Assembly (NCBI GenBank): GCA_002414505.1
Contig: DHZF01000048.1
Location: 1 to 64,000 of the forward strand
Direction: 5' to 3'
DNA length: 64,000 nt
DNA from: Hyphomonas sp. UBA5111
GTDB lineage: Bacteria; Pseudomonadota; Alphaproteobacteria; Caulobacterales; Hyphomonadaceae
The stretch's first letter is position 1. The number at the start of each line of letters is the position of its first letter. Under the pieces are notes generated by a model. It made no database searches and was not told where the DNA came from. It saw nothing but the letters and a program-made list of their open reading frames with translations. The translations under genes and the position numbers were made by a program. This document shows positions 16,253-25,800 of the stretch, in pieces.

Positions 16253-18316
16253 TCATTGCCCCTTCATTCCGCTTGTCAGATTCTGTGACAGTTTAACATA
16301 CCAATCCAGGGAAGCGGGATCTCTCATCAGGTCGGGATTTGCTACTTTCGAGGCCGGCAGGCCCTCAAGAATTCGCCGAATCGGAACCTCAAGACGTTTG
16401 CCCGTTATTGTGTAGGGAATTGATGGGGCAAGGAGAATTCGGTCAGGTACGTGTCGGGGACTATTGGTCTCTTTCAGGGCCCTCCTGATCCGCTGTTCAA
16501 GTTCGGATGTAAGGGGATCATTGTCCTGGCGCGTCACGAACAAAAGCATTTCTGGCTCCCCGTTCAGGAGGGGGGCGATCACCATGCAATCCTCGATCTC
16601 TCGGATATGTTCGAGGGTGCGATAGATTTCCGCGGTGCCAATTCTTACTCCATGCCGGTTCAGCGTGGCATCCGATCTCCCATGAATATAACATCCTCCG
16701 CGGGTATTGATCACGAAGAGATCACCCTGGCGCCATACACCCGGGAAGTCGGAGAAATAGCTGTCATGATATCTCTGCCGATCCGGATCGTTCCAGAATC
16801 CGACAGGCATGGAGGGGAAGGCCGCGCAGATGACGAGTTCTCCGATTTCGTCGCGTACGCTTTCTCCGGCTTCATTCCACGACTCGACATGGATGCCCAG
16901 AACGCGCCCCTGCATTTCAGCGGCATAGACGGGGAGGAATGCCACGGCGCCGGTTATGGCGCTGCAAATTTCCGTGCCGCCCGACTGAGAGGTGACCCAG
17001 AGGTCTTCCTTAACATTCTGGTAAAACCACGCAAATGTATGGGGCGTGGAAGGCGCGCCTCCCAGGATCACCATTTCCAGGGCGGACAGGTCAAACGCCG
17101 TCGCAGGTTTGACGCCATCCTGGTCCATTTTTGTAACGAGGCTCGGGCTGAGACCAAGAACCGTGGCGCCAGACGCTTCTGTAATATGCCAGAGTGCTGA
17201 ACTGTTCGGGTAGAGAGGATTGCCATCATATATGACGACTGAGGCCCCCGTTACGAGTGCTGAGTAAAGCGAGTTCCAGACCATCCAGCTTGTTGTGGTG
17301 TAGAAGAAGATCGTTGAATCGGGCCTGAGTTCCGCACAGAAATGCTGCGCGCGCAATTGTTCCAGAAGCATGCCGGCATGGCTGTGAATGATTGCTTTTG
17401 GCAGGCCAGTCGTTCCGGATGAAAAAAGGATCCACAAGGGATGATCATGAGCGACCTGTTCATACCGGAAGTCGCTTGCATCCGGAGCCACGGTCTTGGC
17501 CAGCGCGTCCCAAGGGAGTGTATTTGCCATGAGGCGGGCCGGGTGGGAGGAGGGCTTCCGAGAGGGAACATGTACCACATGTTCCAGGCTGGGAAGTCCG
17601 GCGATGATCTCCTCGACTTGGCGGGACCGATCTCGTTCAACGCCTGCGAACGAGTATCCATCAGTGACAAATATCAGTTTCGGGTCGAGCTGTGCAAACC
17701 TGTCAATTACCGTCCCGGCTCCGAATTCCGGGGCCGCCGACGCCCAGACGGCTCCGATGGCGGTGGCCGCCATCATGGCGATGGCGGTCTCGGGAATGTT
17801 CGGCAGATAAGAAACAATACGATCTCCAGGCTTTATGCCCAGGTTTCTCAGCGCAGTTGCCATGCTTCTGACAGAGCTGCCCAATTCGGCCCAGCTGATT
17901 TGCAGGTGAGGGCCTGTTTCTGAAAAGGCGTGAATCACCGTCCGGTCCGGATTGTTGGCTTCGTGCCGGAGCAGATGCTGGCAGAAATTCAATCTGGCGC
18001 CTTCGAACCACACAGCTTCAGGCATGGTCGCGCCCGACAGGATGGAATTGTAAGTCCGGGAGGCATCGACCTGGAAATATTCCCAGAGGCTTGCCCAGAA
18101 TGTGTCGACCTCCTCGACGGACCAGGTCCAAAGGGCTTGATAATCTTCGAAGACGTGGCCTTTTTCATGCTCCAGCCATTCCGTGTAGCGAAACAGATTC
18201 GAGCGTTCCACGCGCTCAGCCGTGGGAGTCCAGAGCAGGTCGCCCTGAGCAACGCTCAAAGACACATTCCCCGTATCGGTGCCTGTCTCTGCGTCTTTGA
18301 GTGGGTGCGGCATCAT
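16253..18316 (-). CDS. Acetoacetyl-CoA synthetase (AMP-forming)
   Basis: ANL-superfamily ligase of 687 aa, the length of acetoacetate-CoA ligases. It has the N-terminal AacS extension (WTPTAERVERSNLFRYTEWL, then VWFEGARLNFCQHLL), the phosphate loop ILFSSGTTGLPKAIIH, the core GGTEIC, and the C-terminal lysine region YTITGKRLEVPIRRIL. It would activate acetoacetate or another 3-oxo acid released by side-chain breakdown. The start is the ATG pair after GAGGGAGAC; an in-frame ATG at 18349 lacks such a site. It is divergent from the ligase at 18566, with one operator-like palindrome in front of each gene. Confidence 0.92.
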   Translation of the reverse strand: MMPHPLKDAETGTDTGNVSLSVAQGDLLWTPTAERVERSNLFRYTEWLEHEKGHVFEDYQALWTWSVEEVDTFWASLWEYFQVDASRTYNSILSGATMPEAVWFEGARLNFCQHLLRHEANNPDRTVIHAFSETGPHLQISWAELGSSVRSMATALRNLGIKPGDRIVSYLPNIPETAIAMMAATAIGAVWASAAPEFGAGTVIDRFAQLDPKLIFVTDGYSFAGVERDRSRQVEEIIAGLPSLEHVVHVPSRKPSSHPARLMANTLPWDALAKTVAPDASDFRYEQVAHDHPLWILFSSGTTGLPKAIIHSHAGMLLEQLRAQHFCAELRPDSTIFFYTTTSWMVWNSLYSALVTGASVVIYDGNPLYPNSSALWHITEASGATVLGLSPSLVTKMDQDGVKPATAFDLSALEMVILGGAPSTPHTFAWFYQNVKEDLWVTSQSGGTEICSAITGAVAFLPVYAAEMQGRVLGIHVESWNEAGESVRDEIGELVICAAFPSMPVGFWNDPDRQRYHDSYFSDFPGVWRQGDLFVINTRGGCYIHGRSDATLNRHGVRIGTAEIYRTLEHIREIEDCMVIAPLLNGEPEMLLFVTRQDNDPLTSELEQRIRRALKETNSPRHVPDRILLAPSIPYTITGKRLEVPIRRILEGLPASKVANPDLMRDPASLDWYVKLSQNLTSGMKGQ

Positions 18317-18357
18317 ATGTCTCCCTCGGTGCGATCTTGAGCGTCGCAATATCTGGA

Positions 18358-18373
18358 TAGGACGTTAGTATTA
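18358..18373. promoter_or_regulatory. Island-type palindromic operator upstream of acetoacetyl-CoA synthetase
   Basis: TAGGACgttaGTATTA, 41 bp upstream of 18316, on the synthetase side of the divergent gap. Confidence 0.55.
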
Positions 18374-18494
18374 TCTGCCCGCTTTGAAAACAAGCGGGAT
18401 GGAAAATACCCTGTCAGACTGTCGAAAAACGAGCCGGATGTGCCGTGTTAACTCCGATGAGGTCATGCTTGCCAAGCCACAATTCCTCTTATAC

Positions 18495-18510
18495 TAAAAC
18501 AAGCGTATCA
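18495..18510. promoter_or_regulatory. Island-type palindromic operator upstream of the acyl-CoA ligase
   Basis: TAAAACaagcGTATCA, 55 bp upstream of 18566; shares TAAAACaagcGTA with the etfB site. Confidence 0.55.
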
Positions 18511-18565
18511 AAATAATAATTCCCCAAAGGCCTGCCGGGATGCGCCATTGGGACGGGAGAAAATC

Positions 18566-20101
18566 ATGGATCTGCACACCTATAATCACGCGCGCCGTAC
18601 GCCGGAGAAAATCGCCTATAAATTGGTGCCGAGCGGAGAGAGCGTGACTTATCAACAGCTGGAAGCCCGCTCAAACCAGTGTGCCCAATTGCTTCGACGA
18701 GAAGGGCTCATGCGCGGAAGCGTTATCGCCATCCTCATGGAAAATCATCCGCGATATCTTGAGATCGTCACGGCTGCAGATCGGGCCGGACTTTACTATA
18801 CGTCAATCTCGACACAGCTGACGGCGCCTGAGGCGTCATACATTGTTCAGGATGCTGGCGCGAAAATCCTGTTTGTCTCCAAAGCGAAATTCTCATTGGG
18901 CAAGGCCATTGCCGAACTTGTCCCCGGCCTCACTGTCTTCCTTGTGGATGGTGCTGCGGACGGCGCGCGCGACTATCTGGCTGAACGTGAGGCGTGCCCT
19001 GTCGGACCCATATCAGATGAGAGCCAAGGCGCGCCCATGCTCTACTCGTCCGGGACCACAGGTCGGCCCAAAGGGGTCAAATTTCCGCTACCGGACGCCC
19101 GGATTGATGAGATGGACGGGCTGACCGGCCTGGCCGTGGACTGGTTCGGTTACAATCCCGACATGGTCTATCTATCACCTGCGCCGATGTATCACACCGC
19201 CCCATTGCGGTGGTCTATGTCGGTCCTGAAGGTCGGGGGCACGGTCATCGTGATGCAAAAATTCGATGCCGAGGAATCGCTTCGTCATATTCAGGATGAG
19301 CGGGTCACCCACTCCCAATGGGTTCCGACGCATTTCGTGCGTATGCTGAAACTCCCTGAAGGCGTGCGGGAATCCTATGATCTGTCGAGTCTCCAATTGG
19401 CATTTCACGCTGCAGCGCCTTGTCCAGTCCCCATCAAGGAAAAGATGCTCGACTGGTGGGGGCTGATCATACATGAATTCTATGCCGGTACCGAGTTCAA
19501 TGGACTCACGGCGATTGGGCCGCAGGACTGGATGACACACAAGGGATCGGTGGGGCCGGCAGTCTTCGGAAAAATCCATATCCTGTCAGAAGACGGCGAG
19601 GAGTTGCCGGCCAGGAAAGAGGGTCTGATCTATTTTGAAGGCGGCAATGCATTCAGTTACCATAATGATGACGAAAAAACCCGATCCGCCTATAATGACA
19701 AGGGCTGGAGTACGTTGGGGGATATCGGCTGGGTGGATGAAGAGGGCTATCTCTACCTGACTGACCGCAAGAGTTTCATGATCATCTCCGGCGGGGTGAA
19801 TATCTATCCCCAGGAAATCGAGGATGCCATCATTACCCATTCACAGGTTGCCGATGTGGCGGTCATCGGCGCGCCGGATGATGATCTTGGAGAGCGGCTC
19901 GTTGCGATTGTGCAACCCCTGGACTGGTCCGAGGCAGGGGATGCGCTGGCAACATCAATCCAGGAGCACCTCAAAGGTCAGATCGCGAAGATGAAGATCC
20001 CCAGACAGATCGATTTCATGAAAGAGGTACCTCGGCACGCGACGGGCAAGCTTTACAAGCGCCATTTGCGGGATGCGTACTGGCAGAAAGTCAAATCCTG
20101 A
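18566..20101 (+). CDS. AMP-forming acyl-CoA ligase (FadD/BaiB-like)
   Basis: ANL ligase of 511 aa. The phosphate loop is MLYSSGTTGRPKGVKF (about 163), the core has EFYAGTEFNG, the hinge is LYLTDRKSFMIISGGVNIYP, and the C-terminal catalytic Lys lies in RHATGKLYKRHLRD. It would adenylate a carboxylic acid and form the CoA ester, the usual entry step for side-chain degradation. GGGAGAAAATC fixes the ATG at 18566. It leads a + strand unit with the CoA transferase and alpha/beta hydrolase. The acid cannot be named. Confidence 0.9.
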   Translation: MDLHTYNHARRTPEKIAYKLVPSGESVTYQQLEARSNQCAQLLRREGLMRGSVIAILMENHPRYLEIVTAADRAGLYYTSISTQLTAPEASYIVQDAGAKILFVSKAKFSLGKAIAELVPGLTVFLVDGAADGARDYLAEREACPVGPISDESQGAPMLYSSGTTGRPKGVKFPLPDARIDEMDGLTGLAVDWFGYNPDMVYLSPAPMYHTAPLRWSMSVLKVGGTVIVMQKFDAEESLRHIQDERVTHSQWVPTHFVRMLKLPEGVRESYDLSSLQLAFHAAAPCPVPIKEKMLDWWGLIIHEFYAGTEFNGLTAIGPQDWMTHKGSVGPAVFGKIHILSEDGEELPARKEGLIYFEGGNAFSYHNDDEKTRSAYNDKGWSTLGDIGWVDEEGYLYLTDRKSFMIISGGVNIYPQEIEDAIITHSQVADVAVIGAPDDDLGERLVAIVQPLDWSEAGDALATSIQEHLKGQIAKMKIPRQIDFMKEVPRHATGKLYKRHLRDAYWQKVKS

Positions 20102-20238
20102 ACGCGTCACCCGTTCCGGGTCGTCTGACAATCCTTCCTGATAGATCCGTAGACGAAGTAGTATGTCAATTACTTGAGCCTGTTTCCATTTAAACCGAAG
20201 ATGTGACCCCATTCTGGTCTGTATAAACGGAGAATAAT

Positions 20239-21381
20239 ATGATTGATCCGAGGGATGCCCCTTGTAAGGGAGTGCGCATTGTTGAGTTTGCAACGATGGT
20301 GTCTGGTCCGTTCGCAGGCCAGATGCTCTGTGATCTGGGTGCCGAAGTCATAAAGATAGAACCCGTGACCGGGGATCCGATGCGCGCGATGCATCCAAAG
20401 CAGGGTGATCTGCCGGCATTTTTCCAGCAGGTTAATCGAAACAAGAAAAGTGTCTCGCTTGATTTGAAGGATGAAGCTGATCGCGAAGCCGCACGAAATT
20501 TGTGTTTACAGGCGGATGTGATCATCGAGAATTTTCGTCCTGGCGTAATGGACCGTCTGGGGCTCAGCTATGAAAGCCTGCGTGGCGATAATCCCGGACT
20601 CATTTTTGCGTCCATTACCGGTTATGGATCAGAAGGGCCGTATAAGGATCGACCGGCCTATGATCACGTGATCCAGGGACTGGTCGGGGTGATGGATGAT
20701 TTCGGGCAATATTCAGATGACAAGGCGCCTGTGCCGGTTCGCAATTTTCTCGTGGACAAGGTCGCCTCGACGACACTGACCCAGGGTATCCTGGCTGCCT
20801 TGCTGGCGCGTGAGAGGAATGGCGGAACAGGCCAGACGGTATCCGTCTCCCTACTTGAGGCATATGCCGCGCTGATGCTGCCGGCGATCATGATCAATCA
20901 CACATTCCAGAATGAGGATGCCGAGCGCATCCGAAAAATCGACATGTATCATCCGATACGAACTCAGGATGGGTACGTGATCGGACATATACAGACCGAT
21001 GCCCAGTTTGAAGGCATGTGCCGTACCGCGGATAGGGACGAGTTGATTGGCGATGAGAGATTCAAGGATGCATGGTCCCGCATGACCCATTATGAGTCCT
21101 TGTGGGCAGAGATGGAAAAAGGCACATCGAAGCAGGATACGCGGACCGTCATAGAAAAGGCTGCGAAATACGGGGTTCCCCTGGCACCGGTGAATACCAT
21201 TGATGATTTTTTCTCAGACCCGCAAGTTCGCTATAATAAGACCTGGTTCGACATTGAGGATCCAGATTATGGAACAATCCGAAATCTCTGTTATCCGGTT
21301 CGGTTTGGCACATCACAGATAAGGATTGAGCACAGAGCCCCACGTTTCTGTGAGCACCAAGATGAGATTCTAAACAAGTGA
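20239..21381 (+). CDS. Family III (CaiB/BaiF) CoA transferase
   Basis: Formyl-CoA-transferase-like protein of 380 aa. The N-terminus GVRIVEFATMVSGPFAGQML and the segments GAEVIKIEPVTGDPMR, FQQVNRNKKSVSLDLK, IENFRPGVMDRLGLSY and YDHVIQGLVGVMDDFG follow the family pattern; the Asp that forms the acyl anhydride falls in the region after VRNFLVDKVAS. It would move CoA between acids or racemise an alpha-methylacyl-CoA. The ATG follows CGGAGAATAAT. It lies 137 bp after the ligase and 30 bp before the hydrolase. Confidence 0.9.
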   Translation: MIDPRDAPCKGVRIVEFATMVSGPFAGQMLCDLGAEVIKIEPVTGDPMRAMHPKQGDLPAFFQQVNRNKKSVSLDLKDEADREAARNLCLQADVIIENFRPGVMDRLGLSYESLRGDNPGLIFASITGYGSEGPYKDRPAYDHVIQGLVGVMDDFGQYSDDKAPVPVRNFLVDKVASTTLTQGILAALLARERNGGTGQTVSVSLLEAYAALMLPAIMINHTFQNEDAERIRKIDMYHPIRTQDGYVIGHIQTDAQFEGMCRTADRDELIGDERFKDAWSRMTHYESLWAEMEKGTSKQDTRTVIEKAAKYGVPLAPVNTIDDFFSDPQVRYNKTWFDIEDPDYGTIRNLCYPVRFGTSQIRIEHRAPRFCEHQDEILNK

Positions 21382-21411
21382 GTCTGAACCCGATAACAGA
21401 AACTGGAGCGT

Positions 21412-22272
21412 ATGATGACGATTTGGAATGATTTCCTGGGATGTGAAATCCGCTATATAAACACCCCAAATTTCGGACGGGTGAGAATCGCGGAATCTGG
21501 CAAAGGCGAAGGCAAGGATCCCTTGTTCCTCCTTCATGGCATTGGCGGGCATCTGGAAGCCTATGCCAAGAATGTCAAACCCCTCTCCTCCGACTTTCAT
21601 GTCATTGCCTATGACTTTCTCAATTGTGGCTTCTCGGAGAAACAGGATACGGCGTTCAATCCGGTCACCTTGTCAGAGCAATTGGCTGAAATCATGGATG
21701 TGCTTGGCTATCAGAGGGCCAACATATCGGGGGAGTCGCTGGGCGGCTGGGTCGCGGGAACATTTGCCGGAATGTATCCGGAGCGCGTAATCAAGATTCA
21801 GCTGAATACGACAGGCGGGATAGAGATCACGTCCGAAAAAGGCGAAAAGGACATGGTCGAACTCGTCGAGCTCATGAAGAAAAGTGCCGGCACCCCCACT
21901 TATGAAAGCACCTTGTTGCGCATGAAGTGGCTGATGCATGAGCACAATCATCATCTCCTGGATGAGGAATTGGTGGGGACCCGGCTGAGTATCTATTCTC
22001 ATCCGGACATGGAGGTCGCCAATAAAAGCATCGGGGCGTTTGCTGCGTCTGACCATCATGCCTTTGACATACCCCTGGAAAAGATCAGCTGCCCGACCAT
22101 GTTTCTTTGGACGCGAGACAATCCCATACACACACTTGATGCTGCGGAACTGGCCTGTTCAAAAGTTGCGGGCGCCTCCTTGTATGTAATGGACGCAGAT
22201 TCCAAACATTGGCCTCAATTTGAGGCACCGGATGAATTCAATCGTGTGACGCGGTCATTTTTTCTATCTTGA
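21412..22272 (+). CDS. Alpha/beta hydrolase (ring-fission-product-hydrolase-like)
   Basis: Hydrolase of 286 aa with the oxyanion segment LLHGIGGHLEAY, nucleophile elbow GESLGG (Ser109), acid Asp236 (LWTRDNPIHTLD) and base His266 (DSKHWPQFEAPDEF). The layout matches meta-cleavage-product hydrolases and related esterases. It follows the CoA transferase by 30 bp in the ligase unit, so it could be a thioesterase-like or C-C bond hydrolase on a CoA-route intermediate. The other hydrolase (39988) is closer to the typical C-C hydrolases. Two adjacent ATGs are possible starts. Confidence 0.85.
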   Translation: MMTIWNDFLGCEIRYINTPNFGRVRIAESGKGEGKDPLFLLHGIGGHLEAYAKNVKPLSSDFHVIAYDFLNCGFSEKQDTAFNPVTLSEQLAEIMDVLGYQRANISGESLGGWVAGTFAGMYPERVIKIQLNTTGGIEITSEKGEKDMVELVELMKKSAGTPTYESTLLRMKWLMHEHNHHLLDEELVGTRLSIYSHPDMEVANKSIGAFAASDHHAFDIPLEKISCPTMFLWTRDNPIHTLDAAELACSKVAGASLYVMDADSKHWPQFEAPDEFNRVTRSFFLS

Positions 22273-22316
22273 GTGCAGGCTCGGAAGACGTCTTCATTTC
22301 GACAATTATATCTCTC

Positions 22317-22354
22317 GCACTGCCTTGGCGTCACGTCGGTCGCCAAGGCAGTGC
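22317..22354. terminator. Perfect 14-bp stem-loop after the alpha/beta hydrolase gene
   Basis: GCACTGCCTTGGCG and its exact complement flank a 10-base loop, 45 bp after the hydrolase stop. No T run follows, so it may be a factor-dependent terminator or 3' mRNA-stabilising hairpin. Confidence 0.5.
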
Positions 22355-22585
22355 TGCAAGTGCACCGCGAGATTGTCGATTCCGCGAATGGAGGGGGTTC
22401 GCCTGATGCCCCGTGGATTGTTTGCGGAATGACACCCTGATCCGGCCGGGTCTTGCGGGTTTCGGAAGCCGGGTCACGCTCAAGACGGCTCTGAATATGT
22501 TCAAGTATCCGGGGCCGCTTGCGCCAAAACCTCCCTTCAGCCAATGTCAGGAAAGGATCCGGGACTCAGTGTCGTGAACGTTGAA

Positions 22586-22619
22586 GCGACCTGCGGGAGA
22601 CAGGGCTCCTGCAGGTCGC
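22586..22619 (-). terminator. Stem-loop after the TonB-dependent receptor gene
   Basis: GCGACCTGCGGGAG pairs with CTCCTGCAGGTCGC (one G-U pair) around a 6-base loop, 28 bp beyond the receptor stop at 22647. It is the likely terminator of the minus-strand receptor; the rest of the 22273-22646 gap holds no gene. Confidence 0.5.
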
Positions 22620-22646
22620 CGATTTCTGGCAGGGAGATGTTCCCGA

Positions 22647-25025
22647 CTAGAACGCGTAATTCAGGGTTACCCCAAAATTTGAACCCTGACCCGCATAATG
22701 GTAGCTTGTATCCACGCTGTTATTATCCGTGGTCCGATAATATTCGTCTGTGACATTGCGTCCCCAGATCTGAATATCCCAATTGCCATCGACGGGTCCA
22801 ATCCCGGCGCGAAGATCCAGCAAGGTATAGGATGGCAATATGGGCGCGCCCCCACTTCTTTGCGGGAAGCGTGAAAACGCGTCGCCAACATAGGTCAGAC
22901 CAGCGCCCACATACATCTCCATGGAAGAATTCACATTCCATCGATACTGACTATCGGCAACAATCGACAGATCAGGAGTGTTGGGGAGTTCGACCCCCTT
23001 CACATTTGAAACATCCGTCGGGCTCAGACCGGTCGGTACGAGGAAGTCCTCCGTCACTTCAGTATCAAGATATGTTGCGGCAACGCTCAGATCCAAGCCG
23101 TCGAGTGGGCGGGTCACGAGCTGAAGCTCGATGCCCTGAACTTCACTTTTCGGAACATTCCCCAGAGCGGGAAGTACACCGAATGCAGGATCATATACCA
23201 AATATGGCACCTGCTTGTCTTCATAATCATAGAAGAAGGCAGAGCCGTTCAGCTGGGTTGTCCCATCAAAGAGCGGTGCCTTGAAGCCCGCTTCGTACGC
23301 GGTAATGCGTTCCTGGGTCGTCGGGGTATAGGAGGCGCGGGTCAGGCCGCCAGCGGGAATGATCGCGCCGGATTTGTATGCCCTGCTGATATTGGCATAG
23401 ATGATGGTGTCATTCAGCAATGAATAGGTCAGCCCGGTCCGCCAGGAGACATTGTCTTCGCTCAGGGTCTGCGCAATAGGCCCAGTCGGCACGGCATTCG
23501 GCCCCGCGCTGGCTTCCAGCATGATGCAATCTCCCCCTACGAGACCCGGGCTGCCCGGGCCTAGCACACTGGCCAGGAAATTCACGAAATCAGGCAAGCC
23601 GGGATCACCCGGAGCGCTATCATCACCGGATGTGCAGCTCACAGAATCTATGCTGGAATCTGTGTAGCGTCCGCCCAATTGAACAGAAAGCTGCTCTGTC
23701 AGCGCGTATTCCAGATTCGCAAAAAATGCTGCTGTCTCAATCGAGGAGGTATTTTCTGAGTTGATACGATCATATGCAAAACCTGGTCCGAACGCATAGT
23801 TCGCAGACAGATCTGAATCATAGAAGAGGCTGTTGATCACATCGCTGTCTTCATAGTTCAGACCGAAGACCCAGTCCATTCGATCTGTGGCGCCTGACAG
23901 TCTCAGCTCCTGACTGAGGGTTTCCGCGCGGCCAAATGGATTGATCGTCAAATTGTCGAAAGCCACGCCATCCTGGTCGATCTTCTTCACGATCTCGACT
24001 TCCTGATAGGCGGTCAGAGATGTCAGTGTAACGCTGTCGGTCAGCGCATAATTGGTCCGCAATGAATAGAAATCAAACTGGTTGTCATTGGTATTCGTCC
24101 CGGGTGTCCAGTCTGCCAGTTCCGGGGAATCAGGGACGATGACGGCGCTGGAAAGGGCCGCCTGATTGACAGGGTTGGGATGTGTGTCACCGCCGAAGGC
24201 CGGGTGAAATTCGGAAAACTGTCCTGCCTTGGCGTCTGACTTGTCTCTGGCCAGGGTTGCATTGAAGGAGAAGTCGAGATTTTCACTGGCCTGCCAGTCA
24301 ATCAGGAGCCGGCCTCTCGACAAATCGCTGTCGCCGAGTTCATCGCCCGGACGTGTCACGCTTTCCTGCCACGCGCCGCCCTGTGTGACGCCCAGGGCCA
24401 GGCGGGCCTGGACGGTGTCAGCAAGGGGGCCGCTCAGATATGCTTCTGCATCGATTTTTCCATGCTGGTCGAATGAGGACGAGATGCCGGCGGACAACTC
24501 GTCTGTCGGTTTTGCGGCAATGAAATTCACGGCGCCGCCAGTGGCATTCTGACCGAAAAGCGTGCCCTGGGGCCCCTTCAGTATCTCGACCCGCTCGAGA
24601 TCAAAGGCTGCCCCCGAAGTCATGGCCGGCGAAGGGAGTCCGACTTCATCAATATAGACAGATACGGCTGGGGCTGCGCCGACGCCGCTATCATACAAGT
24701 ACAGGCCGACACCCCGCAAGCTGTAGACAGGTGACCCGCTATTGGTTGCCGTCGCTGTGAAGCCCGGCACGAGCTTGTCCAGGTCATCCACATCCTCAAA
24801 GCCCCTGGTTTCAAGATCTTCTGCACTCATGGCAACAATGGACATGGGCACATCATTTACGTCCTGGGCCCGCTTCTGGGCAGTCACGGTTACAGCATCC
24901 AGAACCCTTTGAGATTGCTCGACCGCCCCCCCATCGTCTCCCAATTGTGTCTGAGCGACCGCATAGCCGCCGCCAGCTGCCAGGATCGCGGATCCCGAAA
25001 CCATAGCCAAGAATTTCATTGTCAT
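22647..25025 (-). CDS. TonB-dependent outer-membrane receptor
   Basis: Receptor of 792 aa for energised uptake of a large or scarce substrate across the outer membrane. The signal peptide is MTMKFLAMVSGSAILAAGGG with cleavage likely after VAQ. A TonB-box-like segment (LDAVTVTAQKRAQDVNDVPM) precedes the plug domain (DVDDLDKLVPGFTATAT, then ERVEILKGPQGTLFGQNAT and GGAVNFIAAKP). The 22-strand barrel ends in a Phe (NYAF), the outer-membrane assembly signal. This proteobacterial receptor class is common in sphingomonad-type genomes. Two palindromes of the island type lie in its promoter region. Confidence 0.93.
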   Translation of the reverse strand: MTMKFLAMVSGSAILAAGGGYAVAQTQLGDDGGAVEQSQRVLDAVTVTAQKRAQDVNDVPMSIVAMSAEDLETRGFEDVDDLDKLVPGFTATATNSGSPVYSLRGVGLYLYDSGVGAAPAVSVYIDEVGLPSPAMTSGAAFDLERVEILKGPQGTLFGQNATGGAVNFIAAKPTDELSAGISSSFDQHGKIDAEAYLSGPLADTVQARLALGVTQGGAWQESVTRPGDELGDSDLSRGRLLIDWQASENLDFSFNATLARDKSDAKAGQFSEFHPAFGGDTHPNPVNQAALSSAVIVPDSPELADWTPGTNTNDNQFDFYSLRTNYALTDSVTLTSLTAYQEVEIVKKIDQDGVAFDNLTINPFGRAETLSQELRLSGATDRMDWVFGLNYEDSDVINSLFYDSDLSANYAFGPGFAYDRINSENTSSIETAAFFANLEYALTEQLSVQLGGRYTDSSIDSVSCTSGDDSAPGDPGLPDFVNFLASVLGPGSPGLVGGDCIMLEASAGPNAVPTGPIAQTLSEDNVSWRTGLTYSLLNDTIIYANISRAYKSGAIIPAGGLTRASYTPTTQERITAYEAGFKAPLFDGTTQLNGSAFFYDYEDKQVPYLVYDPAFGVLPALGNVPKSEVQGIELQLVTRPLDGLDLSVAATYLDTEVTEDFLVPTGLSPTDVSNVKGVELPNTPDLSIVADSQYRWNVNSSMEMYVGAGLTYVGDAFSRFPQRSGGAPILPSYTLLDLRAGIGPVDGNWDIQIWGRNVTDEYYRTTDNNSVDTSYHYAGQGSNFGVTLNYAF

Positions 25026-25071
25026 AATTTTCTTCCCTCATCTGATCGTTCCGGTCACCCGCGTGTGCAAG

Positions 25072-25087
25072 TAGAACGAATATATTA
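25072..25087. promoter_or_regulatory. Island-type palindromic operator upstream of the first TonB receptor
   Basis: TAGAACgaatATATTA, 46 bp upstream of 25025; one mismatch in the right half-site. Confidence 0.45.
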
Positions 25088-25100
25088 TTATGGCTGCAGA

Positions 25101-25116
25101 TAGTACGAGTGTTTTT
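25101..25116. promoter_or_regulatory. Second, weaker island-type site upstream of the first TonB receptor
   Basis: TAGTACgagtGTTTTT: a good left half-site and a poor right half-site, 13 bp after the previous site. Confidence 0.3.
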
Positions 25117-25139
25117 ATTGCGTCAACCGTTTTGAGGGG

Positions 25140-25560
25140 AGGCGGGAATTGAGCGCGCACCATGTTGCAAATATGTTGCTTTTGCGAATTCCGGATATGT
25201 GGGGGAAGGGGCAGGCAGGGTTTGGGGCGGGACGTGCAAGTGGGCGCCCGGGGGATTCCGGGCCCGGATTTCAGGGCGCCACCCTCAAGGCAGGGCCTGC
25301 CGCGTAGGAGGGGGCGGTCTACAAGAAGCAGCAGGGTCATGGGGCGTGTCGGCGTGTGAGGGCCGGGCCATCCGCAGGAGAGTGCGCCAGAATAGGTTCG
25401 GCCTAATGGCCGTCCTCCTGCGGTTGAGGCTGGGTTGAGCCTAAAGGCCGGGAAATCAGGGGCCAGTTTGGCCGGCAAGCCTGCTGCGCCGGGGCGGTTC
25501 AGGGCATCCCTGGTGGATGCGCATGAGATGACGTCCGAATTGGAGCGGCGGCGCTTGACG
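25140..25560. other. G-rich, structured non-coding region between divergent receptors
   Basis: No gene is recognisable, though the strand is unusually G-rich (25200-25330). From 25372 to 25440 three hairpins follow one another: CCGCAGGAG/CTCCTGCGG (25372-25380 with 25415-25423), an inner CGGCCtaatGGCCG in its loop, and AGGCT/AGCCT just after. It could be a long 5' leader of the right-hand receptor or the trace of an old insertion. Confidence 0.35.
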
Positions 25561-25563
25561 AAA

Positions 25564-25579
25564 TAGTACAATCGTTTCA
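25564..25579. promoter_or_regulatory. Island-type palindromic operator upstream of the second TonB receptor
   Basis: TAGTACaatcGTTTCA, 221 bp upstream of 25801. A 6-bp hairpin CAAGCG/CGCTTG follows near 25600-25618. Confidence 0.4.
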
Positions 25580-25800
25580 GGGTGAGAGCGCATAGAACGC
25601 AAGCGCATTGTACGCTTGTCGTGCGGAGGGAAGGCGGCCGTTCACGCGGAGGAAATGCGAAACGCTAATCACTGCGGCGAAAAATCGAGGTCCTGCCATG
25701 CTGGCAGGGCTCGCCGGATCAGCGATTCATGTCCCACCGGGAAGCGGTCAGAACTTGATCAATGAGAACGCTTTGGAAGCGTTCGAATGGGAGGAATATC

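Noticed and set aside
20146-20163. A further island-type palindrome before the CoA transferase (GTAGACgaaGTAGTA)
   Set aside because: The spacer is three bases and the right half does not fit; excluded from the count.
25038-25571. A 177-codon minus-strand frame across the receptor promoter region
   Set aside because: It runs through both promoter regions and operator copies, is rich in Pro/Arg/Gly as expected from G-rich noncoding DNA, and matches no family.
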